Part shown: piece after piece, positions 43,182 to 53,093 of the stretch | How the letters are laid out: the number at the start of each line of letters is the position of its first letter | Numbering within the stretch: the first letter of the stretch is position 1 | DNA from: Bacillota bacterium | GTDB lineage: Bacteria; Bacillota; Clostridia; Lachnospirales; Lachnospiraceae | Direction: 5' to 3' | Length of the DNA: 64,000 bases | NCBI GenBank assembly: GCA_023437715.1 | Contig: JAEZFK010000068.1 | Coordinates: 119,325-183,324, forward strand | Notes under the pieces: model-generated | What the model saw: only the letters and a program-made list of their open reading frames with translations | Databases searched by the model: none | What the model was told of the DNA's origin: nothing | Made by a program: the position numbers and the translations under genes

Positions 43182-43217
43182 AAACAGGGGGGCAGGCATT
43201 TTGCCTGTCCTGTTTTG
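43182..43217 (+). terminator. hairpin with U-run between frr and uppS
   Basis: AAACAGG with CCTGTTT on the outside and GGCAGGCA with TGCCTG inside, followed by TTTTGTG. It probably attenuates rather than fully stops transcription, since uppS begins 23 bases later without a separate promoter that I can see. Confidence 0.6.
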
Positions 43218-43239
43218 TGTTTTTGGAGGAACGCATTTT

Positions 43240-43962
43240 ATGGAAAAGAACATGGAGAATCTGGTGATTCCGGAGCACGTGGCCATTATACTGGATGGAA
43301 ACGGAAGATGGGCGAAAAAGCGGGGTCTTCCCCGGACCGTGGGCCACAAGGAAGGCTGTGTGACCGTGGAAAAGACGGTAGAGGACGCAGCCAGGCTTGG
43401 AATCAAATATCTGACGGTATATGGTTTTTCAACGGAAAACTGGAAGCGTTCCACGGAAGAGGTGGGAGCGCTCATGCAGCTGTTCCGCTATTATATGGTG
43501 AGACTTTTAAAAATCGCCAAAGCCAATAACGTGCGGGTAAAGATGATCGGGGATAGGGACCGGTTTGACCGGGATATTATAGAAGGAATCGGGAAGCTGG
43601 TGGAGCAGACAAAGGAGAATACAGGCATGACCTTTGTGATCGCTGTCAATTACGGGGGACGGGATGAGATCGTGCGGGCTGCAAGAAAGATCATGAAGGA
43701 TGCGGCAGAGGGAAAGCTTTTGCCGGAGGATATGACGGAGAGTGTCTTTTCTTCCTATCTGGATACGGAGGGCATTCCTGATCCGGATCTTTTGATCCGC
43801 ACCAGCGGGGAGCTGCGGCTTTCCAATTATCTGCTGTGGCAGCTGGCTTATACAGAGCTTTACGTTACGGACTGCTTTTGGCCTGACTTTAATATGGAAG
43901 AAATGAAAAAGGCGATCACTGCGTACAATAACAGGGAGCGAAGATTTGGGGGAGTGAAATAA
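43240..43962 (+). CDS. uppS: isoprenyl transferase (undecaprenyl diphosphate synthase)
   Basis: A 240-residue cis-prenyltransferase. The catalytic Asp lies in VAIILDGNGRWAKKRG (about residue 19), with TVYGFSTENWKR, VAVNYGGRDEIV-type and the final DLLIRTSGELRLSNYLLWQLAYTE (split at Ser). It makes the lipid carrier for cell-wall precursors. The frame extends to a TTG at 43201 inside the terminator; TTGGAGGA nine bases before the ATG at 43240 decides the start. Its stop overlaps cdsA by one base. Confidence 0.96.
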   Translation: MEKNMENLVIPEHVAIILDGNGRWAKKRGLPRTVGHKEGCVTVEKTVEDAARLGIKYLTVYGFSTENWKRSTEEVGALMQLFRYYMVRLLKIAKANNVRVKMIGDRDRFDRDIIEGIGKLVEQTKENTGMTFVIAVNYGGRDEIVRAARKIMKDAAEGKLLPEDMTESVFSSYLDTEGIPDPDLLIRTSGELRLSNYLLWQLAYTELYVTDCFWPDFNMEEMKKAITAYNNRERRFGGVK

Positions 43963-44762
43963 TGTTTACAACCAGACTGGTCAGCGGAATCGTTCTCATC
44001 TTAATTGCTCTGGTTGTTGTGGGAAGCGGCGGACTCCTGCTTTTCGCTGCAACTGTTTTCATATCCATGACCGGCGTATTTGAGCTGTACCGTGTGATGA
44101 AGATAGAGAAAAAACCGCTGGGGTATGTGGGGTATCTGACCGTGATTTCCTATTACGGTCTGCTGTGGTTCCATGGGGAAGCGTTTATGATGCTCATGTC
44201 TATTGCTTTTCTGATGTTTCTCATGGCTGTTTATGTGTTTTCTTTTCCGAAGTATAAGACGGAAGAGGTGATGGCAGCTTTTTTCGGCGTTTTTTATGTG
44301 GCTGTCATGCTGTCCTACTTATATCAGGTCCGCACTATGACTGACGGAAAATATATGGTATGGCTGGTGTTTTTAAGCTCCTGGGGCTGCGATACTTCCG
44401 CTTACTGCGTGGGGACGCTGATCGGAAGGCATAAGCTGGCTCCTGTGCTGAGCCCGAAAAAGTCCATAGAGGGAGCGGTGGGCGGAGTGGCCGGCTCGGC
44501 TCTCCTTGGGCTTCTTTACGGGGCGGTTTTCGGCGGTTTTATGACAGGACTTCAAAATCCACAGGCCGCCTGCGCGCTGGCCTGTGCCATAGGGGCGGTG
44601 ATTTCCCAGGTAGGGGATCTGGCGGCCTCCGCCATTAAGCGGAATCACCAGGTAAAGGATTACGGTAAGCTGATTCCGGGCCATGGAGGCATTCTGGACC
44701 GGTTTGACAGCATGCTCTTTACGGCGCCGGCCATATATTTTGCGGTGACATTTTTGCGTTAA
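43962..44762 (+). CDS. cdsA: phosphatidate cytidylyltransferase
   Basis: A 266-residue membrane enzyme with about seven helices and the CdsA signature LSPKKSIEGAVGG and LIPGHGGILDRFDSM. It forms CDP-diacylglycerol from phosphatidate and CTP, the branch point of phospholipid synthesis. It overlaps uppS by one base and precedes dxr, the usual Firmicute order. Confidence 0.95.
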   Translation: MFTTRLVSGIVLILIALVVVGSGGLLLFAATVFISMTGVFELYRVMKIEKKPLGYVGYLTVISYYGLLWFHGEAFMMLMSIAFLMFLMAVYVFSFPKYKTEEVMAAFFGVFYVAVMLSYLYQVRTMTDGKYMVWLVFLSSWGCDTSAYCVGTLIGRHKLAPVLSPKKSIEGAVGGVAGSALLGLLYGAVFGGFMTGLQNPQAACALACAIGAVISQVGDLAASAIKRNHQVKDYGKLIPGHGGILDRFDSMLFTAPAIYFAVTFLR

Positions 44763-44826
44763 ATAATTTTGCGTTAAAGAAGTTTGCCCTGGAATTTTGG
44801 AAAAGAAAAGGAGTTATGAGCATAAG

Positions 44827-45969
44827 ATGAAGAAAATAGCAATCCTGGGTTCCACAGGATCCATCGGAACCCAGACCCTTGAAGTGGTTGAGAATCAAAA
44901 GGATATAGAGGTCACTGCCTTAGCGGCAGGAAGCAATATCCGGCTTCTGGAGGAGCAGATCCGGCGGTTTAAGCCAAGACTGGCCTGTGTGTGGCAGGAA
45001 GATAAGGCAAAGGAGCTGGCATTATCGGTAAAGGATCTGCCGGTCCGCATCGTTTCCGGCATGGAGGGGCTTGTGGAAGCTGCTGCAGAATCTTCCGCGG
45101 AGCTGGTGGTGACGGCTGTGGTCGGCATGATCGGAATACGGCCCACCATTGCGGCCATGAAAGCGGGAAAGGACATTGCACTGGCCAATAAAGAAACCCT
45201 TGTGACAGCCGGGCATATTATCATGCCTCTGGCCCGGGAGCAGGGAGTGAAAATATTGCCGGTGGACAGCGAACACAGCGCCATTTTCCAGTGCTTAAAC
45301 GGGGAAGACGGGAAAGCCATTCACAAAATCCTTTTGACAGCTTCCGGCGGACCTTTCCGGGGGAAAACCAGAAAGGAGCTGGAGTCCGTGCAGGTGGAGG
45401 ATGCTTTAAAGCATCCCAACTGGTCCATGGGACGGAAGATAACCATTGATTCCTCCACTATGGTCAACAAGGGTCTGGAGGTTATGGAAGCAAAATGGCT
45501 CTTCGGCGTGGAGATGGATCAGGTTCAGGTGGTAATTCAGCCAAAGAGCATCATCCATTCCATGGTGGAATTTGAGGACGGAGCGGTGATGGCCCAGCTG
45601 GGCACGCCGGATATGAAGCTTCCCATCCAGTATGCCCTTTATTATCCTCAGAGGCGGTATCTTCCCGGGGATCGCCTGGATTTCTGGACCATGGGGCAGA
45701 TTGCTTTTGAAAAGCCTGATATGGTCAACTTCCCGGGACTTGAGCTGGCTTATCGGGCCGGGCGCAGAGGAGGAACTCTTCCCACGGTATTTAATGCCGC
45801 CAATGAGCGGGCGGTTTCCAAATTTTTGAACAGGGAAATTTCCTATCTTACCATTACGGATATGATAGAGGGAGCCATGAGCGGGCATACTGTGAAAGAG
45901 AATCCTACGGTAGAGGAGATTCTTGAGGCAGAGGCGGCAGCCTACGAATATATAGAAAGCAGGTGGTAG
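44827..45969 (+). CDS. dxr: 1-deoxy-D-xylulose 5-phosphate reductoisomerase
   Basis: A 380-residue enzyme of the MEP isoprenoid pathway. NADPH site ILGSTGSIGTQTL, metal/substrate site LPVDSEHSAIFQCL, then ILLTASGGPFRG, NWSMGRKITIDSSTMVNKGLE (split at Thr) and the family C-terminal domain. The frame is open to a TTG at 44797, but that lies upstream of AAAGGAG, so the ATG at 44827 is chosen although its 15-base spacing is long. A four-codon frame (44816-44830) starts five bases after that ribosome site and stops on ATGA at the dxr start; it might couple initiation. Confidence 0.95.
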   Translation: MKKIAILGSTGSIGTQTLEVVENQKDIEVTALAAGSNIRLLEEQIRRFKPRLACVWQEDKAKELALSVKDLPVRIVSGMEGLVEAAAESSAELVVTAVVGMIGIRPTIAAMKAGKDIALANKETLVTAGHIIMPLAREQGVKILPVDSEHSAIFQCLNGEDGKAIHKILLTASGGPFRGKTRKELESVQVEDALKHPNWSMGRKITIDSSTMVNKGLEVMEAKWLFGVEMDQVQVVIQPKSIIHSMVEFEDGAVMAQLGTPDMKLPIQYALYYPQRRYLPGDRLDFWTMGQIAFEKPDMVNFPGLELAYRAGRRGGTLPTVFNAANERAVSKFLNREISYLTITDMIEGAMSGHTVKENPTVEEILEAEAAAYEYIESRW

Positions 45970-45970
45970 A

Positions 45971-47029
45971 TTGTCCAGTGTTATCGTAGCAATTCTGGTT
46001 TTCGGAGTGATCGTTTTAATTCATGAACTGGGACATTTTTTATTTGCAAAAAGGAGCGGCATTGCGGTGGTGGAGTTTTCCATCGGAATGGGGCCAAGGC
46101 TGTTTCACTTTAAAAAAGGGGAAACGACCTATTCCATCAAGGCTTTGCCCTTGGGCGGTTCCTGCATGATGCTGGGGGAGGATGAAGCGAATCAGGATGA
46201 AAGGGCGTTCCAGAACAAGTCCATACCGGCCCGCATGTCAGTGATTGCGGCCGGCCCCATATTTAACTTTATTCTGGCCTTTCTCCTGGCCATGATTCTT
46301 GTGGGAGCCAGCGGCTATGATACCACATCCATCAAGGAGGTGGCGGAAAAGTCTCCCGCTTATGAGGCTGGGATGCGCCCCGGGGATAAGCTCCTTAAGA
46401 TCAATGGGGAGAGCGTATCCATGTACCGGGAATACATTCTTTACAAGCTGTTAAAGCCCGATGATAAGATGAATCAGGTGGAGTTTTCCAGAGTGAATCC
46501 TGATACAGGGGTCAGTGAGATCCAGAAGACCGCGGTTACACCCCAGTACTCGGAGGAAAGCGGAAAATATCTGATCGGCATCACCATAGCACCTCAGAAT
46601 ATGCGTGTCACATCCCCGGGAGAGCTGATAAAATACGGCTATAAGGAAATGGAATACGATGTGAAGCTTACGGTCAAAAGCCTTGGAATGCTCTTTACGG
46701 GCAGGGCCAGCGTCAAGGATTTAAGCGGCCCTGTGGGGATCGTGGTTATGATCGATGATTCGGTAAAGGCCGGCCTTTCGGTCAGCGTCATGGCGGCCCT
46801 TATGAATGTGCTCAGCATGTGTATTTTGCTCAGTGCAAACCTGGGTGTTATGAACCTGCTTCCCATTCCTGCTTTGGACGGAGGCAGACTTCTATTCCTG
46901 ATCATTGAAGCCGTCAGAGGAAAGCCTATGGACCCTGAAAAGGAAGGGCTGGTAAATTTGATCGGCATGGCAGCCCTTATGGCCCTGATGATTTTTGTGG
47001 TGTTTAACGATATCAGCAGGTTTACGTAA
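45971..47029 (+). CDS. rseP: RIP site-2 metalloprotease RseP
   Basis: A 352-residue intramembrane protease. The zinc-binding HELGH (residues 18-22) lies in the first helix, the PDZ domain spans about residues 105-190 (AGMRPGDKLLKINGESV), and the third zinc ligand is in NLLPIPALDGGRLLF. It cleaves membrane-anchored regulators. The TTG start is one base after the dxr stop with GGTGG upstream. Paired with dxr and ispG as in most clostridia. Confidence 0.95.
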   Translation: MSSVIVAILVFGVIVLIHELGHFLFAKRSGIAVVEFSIGMGPRLFHFKKGETTYSIKALPLGGSCMMLGEDEANQDERAFQNKSIPARMSVIAAGPIFNFILAFLLAMILVGASGYDTTSIKEVAEKSPAYEAGMRPGDKLLKINGESVSMYREYILYKLLKPDDKMNQVEFSRVNPDTGVSEIQKTAVTPQYSEESGKYLIGITIAPQNMRVTSPGELIKYGYKEMEYDVKLTVKSLGMLFTGRASVKDLSGPVGIVVMIDDSVKAGLSVSVMAALMNVLSMCILLSANLGVMNLLPIPALDGGRLLFLIIEAVRGKPMDPEKEGLVNLIGMAALMALMIFVVFNDISRFT

Positions 47030-47049
47030 GGGAAGAGAATGGAGGAAAC

Positions 47050-48102
47050 ATGAGCAGAGAGCATACAAGAGTAATCCGCATAGGAGACAGGGTCATCGGA
47101 GGCGGAAATCCGGTTCTGATCCAGTCCATGTGCAATACGAAAACTCAGGATGTGGAAGCCACTGTAAACCAGATCAGCGCGCTGACAGCGGCGGGATGCG
47201 ATATCATCCGCGTCGCCGTGCCTGATATGGAGGCGGCTGAGGCTGTAAAAGAGATAAAGAAAAGAATTACAATTCCGCTGGTGGCTGATATTCATTTTGA
47301 CTACAGGCTGGCCATTGCCGCCATCCAGTCGGGCGCGGATAAAATCCGCATCAACCCTGGAAACATCGGATCAGCGGACCGTGTCCGGGCGGTAGTGGAA
47401 AAGGCGAAAGAGTATGATATTCCCATCCGTGTGGGAGTGAACAGCGGTTCTCTGGAAAAAGAGCTTCTGGAAAAATACGGCGGAGTGACTGCAGAAGGAA
47501 TCGTAGAGAGCGCTCTTCACAAGGTCTCCATGATCGAGGAGCTGGGCTATGAAAACCTTGTCATCAGCATTAAGTCCTCTGACGTGCTCATGTGTGTCAA
47601 GGCCCATGAGCTCATTGCCAGACAGACGGATTACCCTCTTCATGTGGGCATTACGGAATCCGGTACTCTGACCTCCGGTACCATCAAATCATCGGTGGGC
47701 CTGGGGATCATTCTCCATCAGGGAATCGGAGATACGATCCGCGTTTCCTTAACCGGTGATCCGGTGGAGGAAGTGAAAACGGCCAGGATCATTTTAAAGA
47801 CCCTGGGGTTAAGGCGCGGCGGCGTGGAGGTGGTATCCTGTCCCACCTGCGGCAGAACCAGAATCGACCTCATCTCCCTGGCAAACCAGGTGGAGGAAAT
47901 GGTTTCCCGCTATGACCATCTGGACGTTAAGGTGGCGGTCATGGGCTGCGTGGTCAACGGGCCGGGGGAAGCCAGGGAAGCGGATATTGGAATTGCCGGA
48001 GGCATGGGAGAGGGACTTCTTATAAAAAAGGGCCAGGTCATCCGAAAAGTCCCGGAGGACCAGCTTTTGCGCGCCCTTGAGGATGAACTTAGGAAAATGT
48101 AA
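47050..48102 (+). CDS. ispG: 4-hydroxy-3-methylbut-2-enyl diphosphate synthase
   Basis: A 350-residue iron-sulfur enzyme of the MEP pathway. N-terminal TIM barrel (PVLIQSMCNTKTQDVEAT, PLVADIHFDYRLA, KIRINPGNIG) and C-terminal 4Fe-4S domain with Cys in VSCPTCGRTRIDL and MGCVVNGPGEAREADIGIAGG (split at Glu). It converts MEcPP to HMBPP using reduced ferredoxin or flavodoxin. TGGAGGA precedes the ATG; polC starts 11 bases later. Confidence 0.96.
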   Translation: MSREHTRVIRIGDRVIGGGNPVLIQSMCNTKTQDVEATVNQISALTAAGCDIIRVAVPDMEAAEAVKEIKKRITIPLVADIHFDYRLAIAAIQSGADKIRINPGNIGSADRVRAVVEKAKEYDIPIRVGVNSGSLEKELLEKYGGVTAEGIVESALHKVSMIEELGYENLVISIKSSDVLMCVKAHELIARQTDYPLHVGITESGTLTSGTIKSSVGLGIILHQGIGDTIRVSLTGDPVEEVKTARIILKTLGLRRGGVEVVSCPTCGRTRIDLISLANQVEEMVSRYDHLDVKVAVMGCVVNGPGEAREADIGIAGGMGEGLLIKKGQVIRKVPEDQLLRALEDELRKM

Positions 48103-48113
48103 CAGGTGATAGA

Positions 48114-51100
48114 ATGGCGAAAGGATTTTTGGAAGTTTTTCCAGGCTTACATATTACGGACGAACTCCGGGAGCTTTTAAATCTGGTGGAAGTGGAAAAG
48201 GTCGCTTCAAACAGGGATAGAAGCTCTATTCGTGTTTATCTCATCAGCCCAAGGCTGATCCATAAGCAGAATATTTACGCTCTGGAAAAGGGGATTAAGG
48301 ACCAGCTCTTCCCCTCCAAGCAGCTTACGGTAAAAATCATAGAAAAGTTCCGCCTATCCGGGCAGTATACACCCCAGAAGCTTTTAAAGATTTACCGGGA
48401 AAGCCTTTTACTGGAGCTGAAAAATTACAGCATCATTGAATACAACATGTTCCGCAAGGCGGAATTCCATTTCCCTGAGCCGGACCTTTTGCAGATGACG
48501 GTGGAGGATACCATAGTCACCCACGAAAAGGCGGGAGAGTTAAAGCGGGTCCTGGAAAAGATTTTCCATGAACGGTGCAGCCTGCCCATAGAGGTGCGGT
48601 ATGAGTACGTTCCTCCCAAGGAAAATGTCCTGGCAAAGCAGAAAGAGCTCCAGATGCAGCAGGAGGTGGAGGAAATCGTAAGCCGCACTGCTTTTGGAAC
48701 CATGAAAAAAAGCAGGAAAAACGGAGAAGAAGCCGGGACCGGGTTTTCTGCTCCCTCCATGCTGGATGGGGCTTCTCTGGAAGCTCTGGCGGCCGGATAT
48801 GCTGAGGAGGCGCCCTTTGTTCAGGATGCCCAGGCGCCTGTACCGGTTCTGCGCACAGGTGGGAAAAAGGAAGCTTCAAAGCCAGGCGATTCTGAAGGCG
48901 GGAAAAAGGAGTGGAAGGACTATAAAAAGGGCGGAGGCTATTATTCCAGGCGCTCCGATAATCCGGACGTGCTCTTTGGACGGGATTTTGACGGGGAAAC
49001 CATTGAGATAGAAAAAATTGACGGAGAAATCGGTGAGGTGACGATCCGCGGTAAGATTTTAACCGTTGACAGCAGGGAGCTGCGAAGCGGAAAGACTATC
49101 ATGATCTTTGATGTGACGGACTTTACAGATACCATCACCGTAAAAATGTTTGCCAAGGAGGAACAGCTTGACGATTTAAAGGCGGCAGTGGTCCAGGGAT
49201 CTTTTATCCGGATCAAGGGCGTCACCACCATTGATAAGTTTGACGGAGAGCTGACTTTGGGCTCTGTGGTCGGAATTAAAAAATCAGAGGATTTCACCGG
49301 AAAGAGAAGCGACAACAGCCTGGAAAAGCGGGTGGAGCTTCACTGTCATACGAAAATGAGCGATATGGATGGGGTCTCAGAGGTAAAGGACATTGTAAAG
49401 CGGGCGAAGAAATGGGGGATGCCGGCCATTGCCATCACAGATCACGGCTGTGTCCAGGCCTTTCCCGACGCCAATCACGCTCTGGACAAGGGAGATGCCT
49501 TTAAGCTGATCTATGGGGTAGAAGGATACCTGGTGGATGATATGAAACAGCTGGTGGACAACTCCAGAAACCAGAGCCTGGCCGATACTTATGTGGTATT
49601 TGATATTGAGACCACCGGATTCAGCTCTTCCAGGAACCGGATCATTGAGATCGGTGCGGTGAAGGTGAAAAACGGGGTCATTACGGAGAAATTCAGCAGC
49701 TTTGTAAATCCTGATGTACCGATTCCCTTTGAAATCGAGCAGCTTACGGGAATCAATGACAACATGGTTCTGCCCTATCCCAAGATAAAGGTGATACTGC
49801 CTCAGTTCCTGGAGTTTTGCGCAGATGCGGTGCTTGTGGCCCATAATGCCTCCTTTGACGTAGGCTTTATCGCATACAATGCGGCCCTGCTTCACCTGGA
49901 TTTTAACCCCACGGTCATTGATACGGTGGCCCTGGCAAGGCTTCTGCTTCCCAACTTAAACCGTTATAAGCTGGATACGGTGGCAAAGGCCCTAAATATT
50001 TCCCTGGAAAACCACCACAGGGCAGTGGATGATGCGGGCTGTACAGCTGAAATATTCGTGTCCTTTATGAAAAAGCTTAAGGAGCGGGGAGTGGAAACTC
50101 TTGACCAGCTCAATGGCTTAAGCACCATGTCCGCGGATATGATAAAAAAGCTGCCCACCCATCACGTGATCATACTGGCGGCCAACGATGTGGGACGGGT
50201 GAACCTATACCGCCTTGTTTCCTATTCCCATATTGATTTTTATGCCAGAAGGCCCAGGATCCCCAAAAGCGTATTGGAGCAGAACAGGGAAGGGCTGATC
50301 GTCGGCTCAGCCTGTGAGGCGGGAGAGCTGTACCAGGCCCTGCTTCGGGGCGTTTCTGACGCAGAGCTGGCAAAGCTTGTGAATTTTTACGATTATCTGG
50401 AAATCCAGCCTCTGGGAAACAACGCATTTATGCTGAGGGATGAAAAGAGTGTGGTAAAATCGGAGCAGGATCTTATTGACATCAATAAAAGGATTGTCAG
50501 CCTGGGAGAGCAGTTCGGAAAGCCGGTCTGCGCTACCTGTGACGTTCATTTCCTGGACCCGGAGGATGAGGTATACCGAAGAATCATTATGGCAGGCCAG
50601 GGCTTTAAGGATTCTGACGATCAGGCTCCCCTGTACCTGCGGACCACAGAGGAAATGCTGAAGGAATTTGAGTATCTGGGACCCAACAAGGCGGAAGAGG
50701 TGGTCATAAAGAATACCAGGAAGATTGCGGACATGTGCGAAAAAATCTCTCCGGTACGTCCCGATAAGTGCGCGCCTGTAATTGAAAACTCCGATGAGGA
50801 TTTGAGAACGATCTGCTATGACAAGGCCCATGCCATTTACGGAGACCAGCTTCCCACCATTGTTACGGAACGGCTGGAGCGGGAGCTTAACTCCATTATC
50901 TCCAACGGCTTTGCTGTCATGTACATAATCGCTCAGAAGCTGGTGTGGAAGTCCAATGAGGACGGCTATCTGGTGGGCTCCCGTGGTTCTGTAGGCTCCT
51001 CCTTTGTTGCTTATATGGCGGGTATTACGGAGGTTAACTCCTTAAGCCCTCATTATTACTGTACGTCCTGCCATTACTATGATTTTGATTCAGGGGAAGT

Positions 51101-52667
51101 GAAGCAGTTTTCGGGAATGGCCGGCTGTGATATGCCGGATAAGGTCTGCCCGGTGTGCGGTCATCCCCTGTCCAAGGATGGGTTTGATATTCCCTTTGAG
51201 ACCTTCCTGGGCTTTAAGGGGGATAAGGAGCCGGATATTGACTTAAACTTCTCCGGAGAGTACCAGAGTAAGGCCCACGATTATACGGAGGTCATCTTCG
51301 GCAAGGGGCAGACCTTCCGGGCGGGAACCATCGGTACGCTGGCGGATAAGACGGCTTTCGGCTATGTAAAGAATTATTATGAAGAGCATGGGGTCAGAAA
51401 ACGCAACTGCGAGATCAACCGGATCGTTCAGGGCTGCGTCGGGGTGAGAAGAACCACCGGCCAGCATCCAGGAGGAATCATCGTGCTTCCCCATGGGGAG
51501 GAGATTTATTCTTTCACCCCGGTACAGCGGCCGGCCAATGATATGACCACCATGACGGTAACCACCCATTTTGATTACCATTCCATTGACCATAACCTGT
51601 TGAAGCTTGATATTCTGGGACACGACGATCCTACCATGATCCGTATGCTTCAGGATTTGATCGGCTTTGATCCGGTTAAGGATATCCCTTTAGACAGCAG
51701 GGAGGTCATGTCCCTGTTTCAGGACACCTCAGCCCTGGGGATCAGGCCTGAGGACATCGGAGGCTGTAAGCTGGGGGCTTTGGGAGTGCCGGAGTTCGGT
51801 ACGGATTTTGCCATGCAGATGCTGATTGACACCCAGCCCAAGTATTTCTCCGACCTTGTCCGCATCGCCGGTCTGGCCCATGGTACGGATGTGTGGCTGG
51901 GAAATGCCCAGACCCTGATTCAGGAGGGGAAAGCCACCATTCAGACAGCCATCTGTACCCGTGACGATATCATGGTATATTTGATTTCCAAGGGGATCGA
52001 GGAAGGAACCTCTTTTTCCATCATGGAGAGCGTCCGTAAGGGAAAGGGCTTAAAAAAAGAATGGGAAGAGGAGATGACCGCTCACGGTGTTCCCGATTGG
52101 TATATCTGGTCCTGTAAAAAGATCAAGTACATGTTCCCTAAGGCCCATGCGGCCGCCTATGTTATGATGGCCTGGCGTATTGCCTATTGTAAGGTGTTCT
52201 ATCCATTGGCCTATTATGCGGCGTTTTTCAGCATCCGGGCAAATGGCTTCAGCTATGAGCTGATGTGCCAGGGAAGGGATAAGCTGGAGTATTATCTGGC
52301 GGATTACAGGAAACGGATGGACACATTATCCAAGAAAGAACAGGATACATTGCGGGATATGAGAATCGTACAGGAGATGTACGCCAGAGGGTATGATTTT
52401 ATGCCCATTGACATTTACCGGGCAAAGGCCAGGCATTTTCAGATCATTGATGGGAAGCTGATGCCTTCCTTAAGCAGTATTGACGGCCTGGGAGAAAAGG
52501 CGGCTGATGCCGTGGTGGATGCGGTAAAGGATGGAATCTTTTTATCAAAGGAAGATTTCAGAAACCGTACCAAGGTCAGTAAGACGGTCTGCGATCTGAT
52601 GGGGGATATGGGGCTCTTTGGAGAGCTTCCGGAATCCAATCAGCTGTCGCTTTTTGATCTGGGATAG
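48114..52667 (+). CDS. polC: DNA polymerase III alpha subunit, PolC type
   Basis: A 1517-residue replicase, slightly longer than B. subtilis PolC (about 1437); the excess includes a charged linker near residues 190-285. Order: N-terminal domain, OB fold (about 300-405), PHP domain (VELHCHTKMSDMDGVSEV), proofreading exonuclease (YVVFDIETTGFSSSRNRIIEIG), a second PHP part, the palm with EPDIDLNFSGEYQ, a zinc-binding CTSCHYY...CPVCG, and fingers ending QLSLFDLG, whose QLSLF motif fits a beta-clamp binding site. It copies the chromosome in low-GC Firmicutes. It closes the conserved block. Confidence 0.97.
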   Translation: MAKGFLEVFPGLHITDELRELLNLVEVEKVASNRDRSSIRVYLISPRLIHKQNIYALEKGIKDQLFPSKQLTVKIIEKFRLSGQYTPQKLLKIYRESLLLELKNYSIIEYNMFRKAEFHFPEPDLLQMTVEDTIVTHEKAGELKRVLEKIFHERCSLPIEVRYEYVPPKENVLAKQKELQMQQEVEEIVSRTAFGTMKKSRKNGEEAGTGFSAPSMLDGASLEALAAGYAEEAPFVQDAQAPVPVLRTGGKKEASKPGDSEGGKKEWKDYKKGGGYYSRRSDNPDVLFGRDFDGETIEIEKIDGEIGEVTIRGKILTVDSRELRSGKTIMIFDVTDFTDTITVKMFAKEEQLDDLKAAVVQGSFIRIKGVTTIDKFDGELTLGSVVGIKKSEDFTGKRSDNSLEKRVELHCHTKMSDMDGVSEVKDIVKRAKKWGMPAIAITDHGCVQAFPDANHALDKGDAFKLIYGVEGYLVDDMKQLVDNSRNQSLADTYVVFDIETTGFSSSRNRIIEIGAVKVKNGVITEKFSSFVNPDVPIPFEIEQLTGINDNMVLPYPKIKVILPQFLEFCADAVLVAHNASFDVGFIAYNAALLHLDFNPTVIDTVALARLLLPNLNRYKLDTVAKALNISLENHHRAVDDAGCTAEIFVSFMKKLKERGVETLDQLNGLSTMSADMIKKLPTHHVIILAANDVGRVNLYRLVSYSHIDFYARRPRIPKSVLEQNREGLIVGSACEAGELYQALLRGVSDAELAKLVNFYDYLEIQPLGNNAFMLRDEKSVVKSEQDLIDINKRIVSLGEQFGKPVCATCDVHFLDPEDEVYRRIIMAGQGFKDSDDQAPLYLRTTEEMLKEFEYLGPNKAEEVVIKNTRKIADMCEKISPVRPDKCAPVIENSDEDLRTICYDKAHAIYGDQLPTIVTERLERELNSIISNGFAVMYIIAQKLVWKSNEDGYLVGSRGSVGSSFVAYMAGITEVNSLSPHYYCTSCHYYDFDSGEVKQFSGMAGCDMPDKVCPVCGHPLSKDGFDIPFETFLGFKGDKEPDIDLNFSGEYQSKAHDYTEVIFGKGQTFRAGTIGTLADKTAFGYVKNYYEEHGVRKRNCEINRIVQGCVGVRRTTGQHPGGIIVLPHGEEIYSFTPVQRPANDMTTMTVTTHFDYHSIDHNLLKLDILGHDDPTMIRMLQDLIGFDPVKDIPLDSREVMSLFQDTSALGIRPEDIGGCKLGALGVPEFGTDFAMQMLIDTQPKYFSDLVRIAGLAHGTDVWLGNAQTLIQEGKATIQTAICTRDDIMVYLISKGIEEGTSFSIMESVRKGKGLKKEWEEEMTAHGVPDWYIWSCKKIKYMFPKAHAAAYVMMAWRIAYCKVFYPLAYYAAFFSIRANGFSYELMCQGRDKLEYYLADYRKRMDTLSKKEQDTLRDMRIVQEMYARGYDFMPIDIYRAKARHFQIIDGKLMPSLSSIDGLGEKAADAVVDAVKDGIFLSKEDFRNRTKVSKTVCDLMGDMGLFGELPESNQLSLFDLG

Positions 52668-52752
52668 GCTGCGGTTTGCAGCCTATCCGGGTCCGGGCCG
52701 GATGCTTCGGATCACCTGGAAAATGCGGCAGAATTTGCAGCAATTTTTCCAG
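52662..52752 (+). terminator. hairpins at the polC 3' end
   Basis: GGATAGGCTGC (52662-52672) pairs perfectly with GCAGCCTATCC (52678-52688) across the stop codon. A second stem, CTGGAAAA with TTTTTCCAG (52716-52752), follows and leads into AT-rich sequence. Together they probably end the long operon. Confidence 0.6.
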
Positions 52753-52787
52753 TATTTTATAAAAATAAAATAATTTTGAAAATACAG

Positions 52788-52816
52788 TTGACATTCAGCA
52801 GGGTTTATATTATACT
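52788..52816 (+). promoter_or_regulatory. tRNA operon promoter
   Basis: Consensus TTGACA (52788-52793) and TATACT (52811-52816), 17-base spacer, 12 bases before tRNA-Pro. Confidence 0.85.
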
Positions 52817-52828
52817 ACTTAACGTAAT

Positions 52829-52902
52829 CGAGGCGTGGCTCAGTTTGGTAGAGCGCTGCGTTCGGGACGCAGAGGCCGCAAGTTCGAATCTTGTCGCCTC
52901 GA
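52829..52902 (+). tRNA. tRNA-Pro(CGG)
   Basis: Acceptor CGAGGCG (52829-52835) pairs with CGCCTCG (52895-52901), discriminator A. Anticodon arm CTGCG-TTCGGGA-CGCAG gives anticodon CGG (reads CCG). T arm is GCAAG-TTCGAAT-CTTGT. CCA is not encoded. First gene of a two-tRNA unit. Confidence 0.95.
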
Positions 52903-52906
52903 TTCC

Positions 52907-52978
52907 GGCCTATTGGTCAAGCGGTCAAGACGCCGCCCTCTCACGGCGGAAACCCGAGTTCGATTCTCGGATAGGTCA
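52907..52978 (+). tRNA. tRNA-Glu(CTC)
   Basis: Acceptor GGCCTAT (52907-52913) pairs with ATAGGTC (52971-52977), discriminator A. Anticodon arm CCGCC-CTCTCAC-GGCGG gives anticodon CTC (reads GAG). T arm CCGAG-TTCGATT-CTCGG. Four bases after tRNA-Pro, same transcript. Confidence 0.94.
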
Positions 52979-52982
52979 TAAT

Positions 52983-53013
52983 AAAAACCTTCAGGCGTTG
53001 CCTGAGGGTTTTT
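52983..53013 (+). terminator. tRNA operon terminator
   Basis: AAAAACC-TTCAGGC pairs with GCCTGA-GGTTTTT around GTT, ending in a T-run just after tRNA-Glu. Confidence 0.85.
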
Positions 53014-53093
53014 GTGTTAGGTAAGGCGGGGAAGCAGTTGAGGTCAACAAAAAACGGTTGCTAATTGAATCAAGTTTAGATTGCGGGGAAAAT